Assembly: GCF_022701255.1 (NCBI RefSeq)
Contig: NZ_CP031705.1
Span: 5,208,001-5,272,000, forward strand
Length of the DNA: 64,000 nucleotides
Origin: Microcoleus vaginatus HSN003
Lineage (GTDB): Bacteria > Cyanobacteriota > Cyanobacteriia > Cyanobacteriales > Microcoleaceae
Direction: 5' to 3'
Within the stretch, counting starts at the first letter, position 1, and each line of letters begins with the position of its first letter. A model generated the notes under the pieces. That model was not told where the DNA came from. It ran no database searches and saw nothing but the letters and a program-made list of their open reading frames with translations. A program made the translations under genes and the position numbers. This document shows positions 19,016 through 29,200 of this stretch, one piece after another.

Positions 19016-19165
19016 ATTTTTTGTCTTCTAACTGATGTTAAGATTAAAAAAATGTTTGAGCCAATAACAACTGAGTTAAACTGATCCTTAGAAAACCAAA
19101 GCTACAGCTCAAACATCATTTTAGATCATAACTCAAACTATCTCGGTTTTGTCCGCTGCAATGAT

Positions 19166-19837
19166 TTATTGCGGATCGCTAATACATTCGGGAGTGTCTC
19201 TACTTGGACTGTTGACGATCGCACTTACCGCTTTTGCTTTCATGGCTTCGGAAGCATACGGTTTTAACAGCGGCAAAACTTCCTGAGCATTTTTAACAGA
19301 AGGATCGAGCCACTGTTCCCAATCGCTGTCGGGGAGAATCACTGGCATTCGATCGTGCAGCGGCTCCACTGTTTCGTTAGCAGCGGTAGTAATTATACTG
19401 CAAGATACAATGTTTTCTTTTTCTGGAGACTCCCAATTTTCCCACAAACCGGCAAAAGCAAAAGGTTCTCCGTCTGCCTTTTGAAAATAGTAAGGCTGTT
19501 TGTTCTTTCCCTGCTGTTGCCATTCGTAAAAACCATCAGCGACTATCAAACATCGCCTGTGCTTGATGGCGCTGCGAAAAGCAGGTTTTTCGGCTACAGT
19601 TTCCGATCGCGCATTGATCATCTTGCTGCCCATTTTCATGTCTTTTGCCCAACTTGGAATCAAGCCCCAGCGCATAAATTGAAACTGTCGCTGCATTTGC
19701 TTTTGAGAAACTGTGACTGTCGCCACTGATTGAGTTGGGGCGATATTGTATCGCGGTTTAATGTCGGGAACTTCCGACAGTTTGAAGAATTCGGCGATGA
19801 TTTGACCTGAAGTAGTTAAAGTGTATCGTCCGCACAT
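19166..19837 (-). CDS. SOS response-associated peptidase (SRAP, YedK/HMCES family)
   Basis: A 223-residue protein that by family knowledge crosslinks to abasic sites in single-stranded DNA to protect them. The catalytic cysteine is residue 2 (MCGRYT), exposed after removal of Met. The family motifs NARSET, GFYEW (with the active-site Glu) and LHDRMPVIL (with the active-site His) are present. The length is normal. UvsE, another repair gene, follows upstream on the same strand but 549 bases away with repeats between them, so they are probably separate transcripts. Confidence 0.95.
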   Translation of the reverse strand: MCGRYTLTTSGQIIAEFFKLSEVPDIKPRYNIAPTQSVATVTVSQKQMQRQFQFMRWGLIPSWAKDMKMGSKMINARSETVAEKPAFRSAIKHRRCLIVADGFYEWQQQGKNKQPYYFQKADGEPFAFAGLWENWESPEKENIVSCSIITTAANETVEPLHDRMPVILPDSDWEQWLDPSVKNAQEVLPLLKPYASEAMKAKAVSAIVNSPSRDTPECISDPQ

Positions 19838-20386
19838 AATTTATAGTTGGTATTAACGCGGTTTTCTCTTATTCCGGCAGTCCAGTATTGGTCGGGTTAT
19901 CGACAGTCCGGCAGGGGTTTAAACCCCTGCCAGAATGCTAAATTCGGTTAAAACTGAGATATTGCAACATTCTCAATTACTTGTTTAGGAACAGGCAAGA
20001 TGCCTGTTCCACAAGAGATGAATTTTATTGTGGAACAGGCATCTTGCCTGTTCTTGACAAGAGTGCAAGATGTAAGTTAAAACCGACTGGAAATACGATC
20101 TCAATATCTATCTATTTTAGTCCTCTTTTAGAGGACTTTAGCTATGAGACAGGGGTTTTTAACCCCTGTCGGATTGTCGGACTAAACCGGGCGGGCGGGA
20201 CACCCCAAAATAAAATTCATTCTTTGTGGAACAGGCATCTTGCCTGTTCTTGCGGGACACTCACCCCACAATAAAATTCATTCTTTGTGGAACAGGCATC
20301 TTGCCTGTTCTTGGGATTTACCGTTGGGTGGGGGCGGGTTTTCGAGATGATTGGTTTTAGGCAATTATTGTTAGTAAAATTTCCCC
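19838..20386. repeat. Repeat-rich intergenic region with four GAACAGGC hairpins
   Basis: Four copies of a hairpin with arms ggaacaggca and tgcctgttc lie at 19988-20010, 20032-20053, 20228-20249 and 20289-20310. The last two sit in a tandem duplication of about 61 bases. Two other perfect palindromes, ggcaggggttt/aaacccctgcc near 19909 and acaggggttt/aacccctgt near 20150, occur as well. A related hairpin is found near 59200. No gene is seen. Confidence 0.75.
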
Positions 20387-21331
20387 CTATGAGACAGTGC
20401 TAAGTTGTGGAACATTCACAGACAACCATTCACCGCGCAACTTTTCAATAGCTAATTCTTTGAATTTAGCTTCTACTTCAATCCAAGGAGCTTGATAATA
20501 GCAATTAGGCATTTCTGTGATTAAATCGCTGTGGCGCGGATCGGTAAAAAACTCTTTTCCATTCGATATGTGTACTAATTGCCATTCAGGAACAGACCAA
20601 GTTGTGCGGGCTGCTGCGAGCATTTCGGCAACGCTGGGATCGTCGTAAGTTTCTAAATGTTCGTGAATGACGTGGTGGTGGGCGTCAAAAACCATTGGTA
20701 CGCCGGTATCGAGACAAACTTCTAAAATTTCCGAGGAACTGTAAGCGTATTCGTCATTTTCAAAGGTTAAGCGCGATCGAATTGATTCGGGTAAATCGCG
20801 GATGACTGACTGGAGTTGCGAAGTGCGATCGCTCTTGCCGCCGTGAATGTTCATCAGCGCCCAGGGCGATCGGGGCTGTCCCAACATATCTAAAATTAAA
20901 GCATGAGTGGCGAGAATTTTAATACTGTTGGCAACGACATCAGGCTTGTCGGAACTGAGCACGACAAATTGATCGGGGTGGAGTACCAAACGGATGTTGA
21001 GGGAAATTGCGCGATCGCCCGTAATCCGCAATTCCTCAGTCATGGAGTGTAGCACCGCTTCCCCCAAATCTGTATCTGCAAAAGGGAACAGTGCAGAAGT
21101 CATCCGGTAGAGCTTAATCTGATTAGCTGAACAGAAGTCGATCGCTTTGTCAAGCCTTTTTAAGTTGTCTGTATAAAGCTCGCGCAATACTTTTTCTTGT
21201 TCAGTTTCCGAAAGCTGTAAAAGTCGTTTCCGCGTGACAGTGCGAAAGCGCACTGCATCGGATGTTGTAATGCAGACCAGCCCCAATTCCGGCAATTTTT
21301 CCTGTTCCACTACTGGGTTAATCCCGCTCAT
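20387..21331 (-). CDS. uvsE: UV DNA damage endonuclease
   Basis: A 314-residue TIM-barrel endonuclease that nicks DNA 5' of UV photoproducts in an alternative excision-repair pathway. Family motifs include LYRMTSALFPF, LVLHPDQFVVL, NIHGGKSDR, FENDEYAYSS and MVFDAHHHV, which carry the metal-binding His, Glu and Asp residues. Length fits the bacterial UvsE/UVDE family. UvsE is uncommon in cyanobacteria compared with photolyase, so its presence may reflect a sun-exposed habitat; that is inference. Confidence 0.95.
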   Translation of the reverse strand: MSGINPVVEQEKLPELGLVCITTSDAVRFRTVTRKRLLQLSETEQEKVLRELYTDNLKRLDKAIDFCSANQIKLYRMTSALFPFADTDLGEAVLHSMTEELRITGDRAISLNIRLVLHPDQFVVLSSDKPDVVANSIKILATHALILDMLGQPRSPWALMNIHGGKSDRTSQLQSVIRDLPESIRSRLTFENDEYAYSSSEILEVCLDTGVPMVFDAHHHVIHEHLETYDDPSVAEMLAAARTTWSVPEWQLVHISNGKEFFTDPRHSDLITEMPNCYYQAPWIEVEAKFKELAIEKLRGEWLSVNVPQLSTVS

Positions 21332-21569
21332 TTAGCAATAATTCCTAACTTTAATTTTATGTAAAATAGGTTTCTCGTAAGGACTTGAGTTTTTAGTTGT
21401 GAAGTTTTTAGGTACTACTGAACCTGCCCAAAGAGCCCGACCGAGATTGGAATCTCTGGCAGACTCTGGGGACAGGTACAAGATGTAATTAGTACAAACG
21501 TGAGTTGTTATCAAAAATCTAATGAACCGCCTCGCAGATAGCATATCGGTGCTAATTTAATCGATATAA

Positions 21570-21776
21570 CTATTGCTGTGTTTCGCCAGACTCAGCCTCT
21601 TCGTCGGGCCGCGCGGTCGCTACAGGATTTTCCATTGCTTCATTATGGAACGGATAACCGGATGTTTCTTGATTTAGCGGGTCAGCGGGTTGGTCCGCAG
21701 GGGATGTAATTTGACCGTTAGTGTTGGTATTGGGTTTTGTGGAAGAGCCTTTATGGCTGGCGTGACCGCTACTCAT
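21570..21776 (-). CDS. Small hydrophilic protein of unknown function
   Basis: A 68-residue polar protein, rich in Asn, Thr, Pro, Glu and Gln, with no predicted helix or membrane segment and probably disordered. The start codon is preceded by a good Shine-Dalgarno (gagg, 8 bases upstream), which supports real translation. I recognise no family. It lies between UvsE and the ABC1 kinase on the same strand. Confidence 0.55.
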   Translation of the reverse strand: MSSGHASHKGSSTKPNTNTNGQITSPADQPADPLNQETSGYPFHNEAMENPVATARPDEEAESGETQQ

Positions 21777-22136
21777 GTTTTTTTCCTCATTTAGGTCGAT
21801 CGAACAATTCCTAGCTTAGACTTAATTGCTGCGGGCGATCGCCTATCTTAAGTCAGAGATGTTGCTTAACAGTTGAGTATGCGATAGCAGTCCTAAAGGA
21901 GTCGAAAATTTTTTACCCCACGCCAACCCTCCCCTTACTAAGGGGAGGGAGTAAGAAATTCACAAATGATTTAGGATTGCTATAGCACTCCTGGCATAAA
22001 TCATGAAATCTTTCTCTTCTATTCTCAACATTGACCTCAATATAGCGTCTTCGCGGTTTGTTCACAAAAAAAGCCAGTTGTGCGTTTCCCGAAAGGATTG
22101 CTATATCTCATGATTTTCCCTATTTCCCCTTTCCAA
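21777..22136. other. Intergenic region with dispersed repeat
   Basis: No gene is seen. It contains a typical dispersed palindrome near 21926-21956 (ctccccttac... aaggggaggg) and AT-rich flanks. The region follows the ABC1 kinase stop codon and should include its transcript end and the promoter of the small hydrophilic protein. Confidence 0.45.
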
Positions 22137-23972
22137 TCAACTCCGCAAACGGCCTGACCTGAGAATGCTAATAATCAACCAAAAACCCAAAAAACTCGCC
22201 GCCCCAAACAAACCAGTGCTCAGAAAAGATAACTGAGAAGTTTGTGCGTTAGAAGAAATAATTGCTGCCCCTACAATCAGCGAACCCACGACAATACTAA
22301 AAGAAAGTCGGTTCGCAGAATCGCCCAGAGTGCGGCGTAGTGGATCGAGTTCTTTTAGTGTCAAGTTCCACTTCAAAGTTTCCGAAGTAACTCGGTCTAA
22401 AAGCACTTCCACCTGTCGCGGAGATTGCAAAGATAAGCTTTTGAGATCCAGGGCAGTTCTCAGCAGAGCTTGGATTGGATCATCTCCTAATAACTGACGC
22501 CGAAACATATCGGTCATCAGGGGTTTGACCTGCTCTACAATATTAAATCGGGGATTAAAAGAGCGCGCCAGTCCTTCCAGATTAGCTAGAGTTTTTGCAT
22601 ACAAACCGAGATTGCTGGGTAGTCGAATTTTATTTTTACGGGTGATTTCCAGCACCTCGTAAAAAATTTCCGACAAGTTCATTTGTGACAAGCTGACATT
22701 GTAATACTTGCGGAGCATTCGAGCTAAATCGTTCTCTAGATTAACTAAACTTGTCGGCTGAGCAAATTCTGCCATTTCTAAAGTTAATTGAGCGCAACGC
22801 TGAGCATCTAAATCGACAATGGCCAGCAACATTTCTGTCAAATTCTGTTGAGTTCGCGGGTCTAATCGGCCGACCATACCGCAGTCTAGCAAAGCTATCC
22901 GGCCGTCTGTTAGATAAAATAAATTGCCGGGATGCGGGTCTGCGTGAAAGAATCCGTCGATGTACAACTGCTGGAAGAAAACGCGGCAAAGTAGGGTTGT
23001 AATTTCTTCGCGTTCGGCATTTATATCTCCTTTGTGGCGAATTCCTTGCAAATCGCCTAACAAAATCGGGACTCCGTTCAGCCACTCCATTACTAAGAGT
23101 TTTTTTGTGGTCAACTCCCAGTTAATTTCTGGTAAGACAACTTGTGTGGGGTCAAACCATTTACTTTTAGATAAATTGCGGCGCAGTTCGTCTGTATAGC
23201 TGGCTTCTTGAATGAAGTCTAATTCTGCACGCAGGGCGATCGCAAATTCTTCTGCTAGGGCGACAATATCGTATTGTTGACCGAAGTCTGTGAGCATGAC
23301 AAGTTCTGCCAAACCTCGGAGCACGGCGATGTCTTGTTCGATGACAATATCAATACCGGGGCGCTGAACTTTGAGGGCGACTTCGCGGCCGTCTTTTAAA
23401 GTAGCTTTGTGGGTTTGGGCGATCGAACCTGCGGCGATGGCTTGAGTGTTAAATTTGGCGAAGGTATCTTCGAGGGATTGTGTGAGTTCCTTGCGGACGA
23501 TAAATTCTACTTGCGACCAGGGTACGGGCGGCACTTCCGCTTGTAGCGTGGAGAGGGTTTCGATGTAGACGGCCGGCAAAAGGTCGGGACGGGTGCTCAG
23601 CAATTGTCCCAATTTGACAAATACTGGGCCTAATTCGACGAGGATGTTGCGGAGAACTGCTGGAGTTGGGAGACTGGGTGCGTCGGTTTTGCGGCCGGTT
23701 AGGAGGCTTTTCATGTAGTCCCAACCGTTGCGGAAGACGACCTCTAGAATTTCTCCTTTGCGAGAATTGTTTTGAACTAGGCTAAACAAGGGGCCTCCGG
23801 GTCGATCGGGTTTAAGGGCTATATAACTACTAGGATAGCGCTGTTGACCGGGCTGACCAGTGTCTTGGGGAATAAATTGGGCGAAAGGGTGCGATTCCCT
23901 ACGGGATAGCTTCGCTTCACGAATTTTGGGGTGTGGGGGCGATCGGTCTTTGGCCGTGGCATTGCTCCTCAT
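22137..23972 (-). CDS. ABC1/UbiB-family atypical kinase (AarF)
   Basis: A 611-residue protein of the ABC1K family, which influences prenylquinone metabolism in thylakoids and plastids. It has the KxGQ motif (VFVKLGQLLSTRPDLLP), the Ala-rich nucleotide loop in AAGSIAQTHKA, the lysine in VALKVQRPG, the catalytic HADPHPGN, the DCGMVGRL metal motif, and two C-terminal membrane helices after residue 555. The first 60 residues precede the conserved domain. Residues about 17-28 (IREAKLSRRESH) are encoded by a 32-bp dispersed repeat, so the N-terminus has been altered by a repeat insertion or the true start lies further in. No partner gene is adjacent. Confidence 0.93.
   Translation of the reverse strand: MRSNATAKDRSPPHPKIREAKLSRRESHPFAQFIPQDTGQPGQQRYPSSYIALKPDRPGGPLFSLVQNNSRKGEILEVVFRNGWDYMKSLLTGRKTDAPSLPTPAVLRNILVELGPVFVKLGQLLSTRPDLLPAVYIETLSTLQAEVPPVPWSQVEFIVRKELTQSLEDTFAKFNTQAIAAGSIAQTHKATLKDGREVALKVQRPGIDIVIEQDIAVLRGLAELVMLTDFGQQYDIVALAEEFAIALRAELDFIQEASYTDELRRNLSKSKWFDPTQVVLPEINWELTTKKLLVMEWLNGVPILLGDLQGIRHKGDINAEREEITTLLCRVFFQQLYIDGFFHADPHPGNLFYLTDGRIALLDCGMVGRLDPRTQQNLTEMLLAIVDLDAQRCAQLTLEMAEFAQPTSLVNLENDLARMLRKYYNVSLSQMNLSEIFYEVLEITRKNKIRLPSNLGLYAKTLANLEGLARSFNPRFNIVEQVKPLMTDMFRRQLLGDDPIQALLRTALDLKSLSLQSPRQVEVLLDRVTSETLKWNLTLKELDPLRRTLGDSANRLSFSIVVGSLIVGAAIISSNAQTSQLSFLSTGLFGAASFLGFWLIISILRSGRLRS
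23891..23922 (+). repeat. 32-bp dispersed repeat, copy 2 (inside a coding region)
   Basis: This is identical over 32 bases to the reverse complement of 384-415. It lies in frame in the 5' part of the ABC1 kinase gene and is translated as a basic, polar segment. A repeat that is elsewhere intergenic has thus become coding. Confidence 0.8.
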
Positions 23973-24104
23973 AGTAATATACAGTTAAAGCAGACATGAT
24001 ATTTTTATAATTAAATTTATTGACTTGAAAACTTGTCTCAAATAATTGAATGAGTAAGTTATTACAAACCAGATTCTCAATGTGTTTAATACCGTATAAG
24101 AGAC

Positions 24105-24689
24105 ATGATTGCCATCCAATTTCCTACCAACTCGATCGAATTATCCATCAACTTAAGTGACGAGCAATTTTTTCAGCTTTGTCAGCACAACCGCGATTAT
24201 CAATTTGAACGTACAGCATCAGGGGAATTAATTATTATGCCACCGACAGGCAGTGAAACTAGCAGGCGTAATGCCGATTTAACATCTCAACTCCGAGTCT
24301 GGAACCGTGAAACTAAACTGGGAGTTGTTTTCGACTCTTCGGGAGGCTTTAAACTCCCCAATGGTGCCGATCGCTCTCCTGATGCCTCTTGGGTCAAAAA
24401 AGAACGGTGGGATGCTTTAACACCGGAACAAAAAGAGAGTTTTGCTCCTTTGTGTCCAGATTTTGTTGTTGAGTTGCGTTCTCGGACTGATTCCTTGAAA
24501 AAACTTCAAGAGAAAATGCAAGAATATATAGATAACGGTGCTAAATTGGGTTGGTTAATTGACAGGCAAAATCGGCGGGTAGAAATTTATCGCCCCGGTC
24601 AAGATGTTGAAATTATCGAAAATCCTGCCACTCTATCAGGGGAAGATGTACTGCCTGGTTTTGTGTTGAATTTAGAAGAAATTATGTAA
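24105..24689 (+). CDS. Uma2-family (DUF820) restriction-endonuclease-fold protein
   Basis: A 194-residue single-domain protein of the large cyanobacterial Uma2 family with a PD-(D/E)xK nuclease fold. The core is visible as SPDASWV (Asp), FVVELRS (Glu-x-Arg in place of ExK) and KMQEYIDNGAKLGWLID. These proteins are present in dozens of copies in filamentous cyanobacteria, and their substrates are unknown. It stands alone, divergent from the ABC1 kinase, with 132 bases between the start codons. Confidence 0.92.
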   Translation: MIAIQFPTNSIELSINLSDEQFFQLCQHNRDYQFERTASGELIIMPPTGSETSRRNADLTSQLRVWNRETKLGVVFDSSGGFKLPNGADRSPDASWVKKERWDALTPEQKESFAPLCPDFVVELRSRTDSLKKLQEKMQEYIDNGAKLGWLIDRQNRRVEIYRPGQDVEIIENPATLSGEDVLPGFVLNLEEIM

Positions 24690-24803
24690 ATAAAGTGAAG
24701 AGTAAGGCACAACACAGATTCAAAAACGAATGCCTGGATAAACAGTGATGAATAGTTGGTGTATCCGTCTTCAGAATCCGTGTCGTGCTGCCTCATTTCA
24801 CCT

Positions 24804-25865
24804 TCACAGCAAATCTTTCAACTTCTCATCTTCTCCCAAAACCTTAATTACCTGTTTAATCTCCTGCGTCCTGTCCTTTTTCACAATCAAAGTCACATTG
24901 CCATCTCTGACAACTACGACATCTTCTAAACCAATGGTGACGATGACTTCATTCTCATCCGCTGCATAAAAAATGCCGCCCTTGGTATCAATTCCGACGT
25001 GTTTTGCTAACTCGACATTAGGCTTATCTCCTTGCAGCAAACGGCCGATCGCATTCCAATCACCCAAATCGTCCCAGCTAAAGCCTACGGGCAGAACACA
25101 GGCTTTTTGCGTCTTCTCCATCAGGGCGTAATCGATGCTTATTTTGGGTAATTCCGAGTACGCCTGCGCGCCTTTTGTTTCCAAAGCTGCCATCATTTCC
25201 GGTACATGATTTCGCAATTCTGTCAAGACTGTTCCAACTCGAAATACAAAAATTCCGCCGTTCCAACTAAACTTGCCACTGGCTACAAATTCTTCCGCAG
25301 TTGTGCGATCGGGCTTTTCGGTAAACCTCGCCACCCGATAGGCTGGAAAACCTCCAAAACTGCCAATTTCCTCGCCTTGTTCGATGTAGCCGTAGCCGGT
25401 GGAAGCATAACTCGGTTTTACTCCCAAAGTGGCGATCGCATCCTGATTTTTCGCCAACTCGGCCGCCGCCTCCAAAGTCTTGACAAACTCCTCCGGTTCC
25501 CCAATCCAGTGATCCGCCGGAAAAAAACCCACCACCGCATCTTCGCCGTAACGCTTCGCAGTTTCTATAGCAGTCCAGGCCACCGCTGGCGCAGTATCGC
25601 GGCCCTCGGGTTCCGCCAGCAAGTTCTCAGGAGGTAAAAGCGGCAACTGTTCCCGGACTCCCGCAGCCAACATTTCCGACGTTACCACCCACAAATCGTC
25701 CCAGCCGTTACCTAATGTTAATAGTCTTTCTGCTGTAGCTTGCAGCAAACTCTTGCCGCTACCGTCGAGACTCAAAAACTGCTTGGGGCGCTGCTTGCGG
25801 CTGAGGGGCCAGAAGCGTTCGCCTTTACCGCCGGCGAGTATTACGGGAATTAAGGTTTTGGTCAT
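24804..25865 (-). CDS. manC: Mannose-1-phosphate guanylyltransferase
   Basis: Makes GDP-mannose from mannose-1-phosphate and GTP for polysaccharide and glycan synthesis in the cytosol. The 353-residue length matches the single-domain form without the C-terminal phosphomannose isomerase cupin. Motifs include the nucleotide signature ILAGGKGERFWPLSRKQRPKQ, FFPADHWI, FTEKPD and WNGGIFVFR. The CRISPR leader begins just upstream of its start, so the two transcripts diverge. The substrate is inferred from family motifs. Confidence 0.93.
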   Translation of the reverse strand: MTKTLIPVILAGGKGERFWPLSRKQRPKQFLSLDGSGKSLLQATAERLLTLGNGWDDLWVVTSEMLAAGVREQLPLLPPENLLAEPEGRDTAPAVAWTAIETAKRYGEDAVVGFFPADHWIGEPEEFVKTLEAAAELAKNQDAIATLGVKPSYASTGYGYIEQGEEIGSFGGFPAYRVARFTEKPDRTTAEEFVASGKFSWNGGIFVFRVGTVLTELRNHVPEMMAALETKGAQAYSELPKISIDYALMEKTQKACVLPVGFSWDDLGDWNAIGRLLQGDKPNVELAKHVGIDTKGGIFYAADENEVIVTIGLEDVVVVRDGNVTLIVKKDRTQEIKQVIKVLGEDEKLKDLL

Positions 25866-26220
25866 GGTTTGAAGTTTAAGGGTTCTGATCTATTTTGCTC
25901 GACAGCTTATAATTATGAAGAGAATTGTGGCTGTCTGCGGGTTTTGGGCGCGACGTATATTTTTGGGAAAAATGCGTCTGTTGCTGGGTGTAAAATTCGA
26001 GAGGTTAATTTTGTGGGCTGTAATCCAATTTATGTAAGGGTTTGAGGCCGATTCCTGGGGAAAACGGCAGACACAATTGCTGAAGCCTTTATATGATAAG
26101 GGTTTGAGGGGGAAAGTCTAAATAGGGTATTGACAGGCCGGAGGCTGAAATGGTATTTTTGCTAATACAGACCCAAATGAACGTTGAAAACCAAATACAG
26201 CAAGGCTTCTGGAACGGGCG
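25866..26220 (+). promoter_or_regulatory. CRISPR leader region with candidate promoter
   Basis: A 355-base region between manC and the first repeat, without a gene. It is placed on the leader side because the repeats end in ATTGAAAC in this direction and the decayed repeat is at the far end. A promoter-like pair is visible: TTGACA at 26130-26135 and TATTTT at 26154-26159 with 18-base spacing, so transcription would begin about 55 bases before the first repeat. The promoter has not been shown experimentally. Confidence 0.6.
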
Positions 26221-29200
26221 GCCGGAAAATACCTAAAACCCTATCAGGGATTGAAACCCTGGTTTTTCTTTCTTTTTTTCGGTGTCTGCGGTGGGCCGGA
26301 AAATACCTAAAACCCTATCAGGGATTGAAACAAGGGAACTACCCTAGCCAAGAAATTTTGTCAAGAGCCGGAAAATACCTAAAACCCTATCAGGGATTGA
26401 AACGCTCCCACTAGCGGAGATTCTTCCGCCACTAACGAAGGCCGGAAAATACCTAAAACCCTATCAGGGATTGAAACCCACTCTTCTACCAGCATCGTGC
26501 TGCTGCCATTCTTGATGGCCGGAAAATACCTAAAACCCTATCAGGGATTGAAACGCCGAATGCGGGCTTCGTGCGATCGCAGAAATTCAGGCCGGAAAAT
26601 ACCTAAAACCCTATCAGGGATTGAAACAAGTAATTTACGAGGAACGATACACAAATGGGATGGCGCCGGAAAATACCTAAAACCCTATCAGGGATTGAAA
26701 CAAAGCACTTACCTCTAAACGGCTACTATTTGTTCAACCCATGCCGGAAAATACCTAAAACCCTATCAGGGATTGAAACCCAAATCAAGTGTCACGAATT
26801 TGCCCGGATTTTGCCGGAAAATACCTAAAACCCTATCAGGGATTGAAACAGTCGAACAAGCTTGTCAGTCCGCACTTGCCCAAGGCCGGAAAATACCTAA
26901 AACCCTATCAGGGATTGAAACATTGAGTTTTCTATGGACTGGGCTGTTAAAGCTGGTGCCGGAAAATACCTAAAACCCTATCAGGGATTGAAACAACTGG
27001 TCATTCCGTCCTACAGTCTCTCGCCATTTGTGCCGGAAAATACCTAAAACCCTATCAGGGATTGAAACGACGATGATGACAAAACAGCACTCCGACGCGG
27101 CAGCCGGAAAATACCTAAAACCCTATCAGGGATTGAAACTGGTATATCAGTATTGCTACGCTAGACGAAAATATTGGCCGGAAAATACCTAAAACCCTAT
27201 CAGGGATTGAAACGGGATTGTTCGATTTATTGGGCTTGGCACTGGCGATCGAAGGCCGGAAAATACCTAAAACCCTATCAGGGATTGAAACGTACCGGTG
27301 GTTTCTTCTCCCGTGTTTGTCGGCTGCGCCAGGCCGGAAAATACCTAAAACCCTATCAGGGATTGAAACTTTTTCTGTTAATGGTGACGCCATTATTTGA
27401 CTGCCGGAAAATACCTAAAACCCTATCAGGGATTGAAACTGAGGTAGGGGCTGCCAACTATGGGGCGATTCTCCGCCGGAAAATACCTAAAACCCTATCA
27501 GGGATTGAAACGAGCAAGTACACCCTACCAGGGATTGAAGCTAACAGCCGGAAAATACCTAAAACCCTATCAGGGATTGAAACCTGTGTCTCACTCACCT
27601 TACCACGCAGCCTATGCAGGCTTAGAGAGCCGGAAAATACCTAAAACCCTATCAGGGATTGAAACCTGTGTCTCACTGGGAATCCGTACTTGTTGGTCGT
27701 GCCGGAAAATACCTAAAACCCTATCAGGGATTGAAACATGATGTTGTTGGGAAAAGAAACGCTCCTGAACGGCCGGAAAATACCTAAAACCCTATCAGGG
27801 ATTGAAACATCACTCAGCTAATCCGCGCTCGCCAGGAGGTGGCCGGAAAATACCTAAAACCCTATCAGGGATTGAAACCCACTTAACGGGATCGACTCAT
27901 TTTCGATTGAGCCGGAAAATACCTAAAACCCTATCAGGGATTGAAACGGTCTAGTCCAAACTTCTGGCTGTCAAGGGTATTTGCCGGAAAATACCTAAAA
28001 CCCTATCAGGGATTGAAACTAATTAACTCACCTTTGTACAACGGAACATCAGGCCGGAAAATACCTAAAACCCTATCAGGGATTGAAACATTAATAAAGC
28101 ATTAATGAAAATTGAATTTCTGCCCATGCCGGAAAATACCTAAAACCCTATCAGGGATTGAAACTCAACCGACACTCACGGTCGATCGCTCACAAGCGGC
28201 CGGAAAATACCTAAAACCCTATCAGGGATTGAAACGGAGGGCAAAACTGGGTATAGGCAATGCTGGCCGCTGCCGGAAAATACCTAAAACCCTATCAGGG
28301 ATTGAAACTGGGCTGGAAGCTGGAACCCACTATCAAGTTGGGCCGGAAAATACCTAAAACCCTATCAGGGATTGAAACTAGAGTCCAAGCGGAAATGCTT
28401 GATTGGCTTAAGCCGGAAAATACCTAAAACCCTATCAGGGATTGAAACGTGACCTGTAACTTGGACACCTTCTAAAGATTTAGTGCCGGAAAATACCTAA
28501 AACCCTATCAGGGATTGAAACAGGTGCGACTTACTTTCCGAAACTGCCTATCTACCGCCGGAAAATACCTAAAACCCTATCAGGGATTGAAACTTGTAAA
28601 TACGACGAAGCAGAAGAAGCTTGGGGCAGGCCGGAAAATACCTAAAACCCTATCAGGGATTGAAACTTTGGTGGAGGTGCGCTCGCCTTGGGGGGAATTG
28701 CCGGAAAATACCTAAAACCCTATCAGGGATTGAAACTGTAGCACCACAGGGCATTTTAATTTTTTAGGCGGTCGTGAGCCGGAAAATACCTAAAACCCTA
28801 TCAGGGATTGAAACCCGGTGCCGCTGGTGTCAACAATGAATTTATGTTGCCGGAAAATACCTAAAACCCTATCAGGGATTGAAACTCTTCCGTTTTCCTG
28901 TGGGTAGGACTGCCACATAGCCGGAAAATACCTAAAACCCTATCAGGGATTGAAACATGACTACTTTAGAGCCTGCCGTTGTCCCTGTTAAGGCCGGAAA
29001 ATACCTAAAACCCTATCAGGGATTGAAACTAAATGCTTCGGCTGTGGCGTTGGCGGCGGGCCGGGCCGGAAAATACCTAAAACCCTATCAGGGATTGAAA
29101 CTATAAACCTAGAAGTAAAACTTAGGAGGAGGCATGGCAAGCCGGAAAATACCTAAAACCCTATCAGGGATTGAAACCGGATTCTCGCATCAATCCACAG

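Noticed and set aside
21332-21544. Minus-strand frame of 70 codons upstream of uvsE
   Set aside because: Low-complexity content, no known domain and an immediate stop before uvsE; probably untranslated leader.
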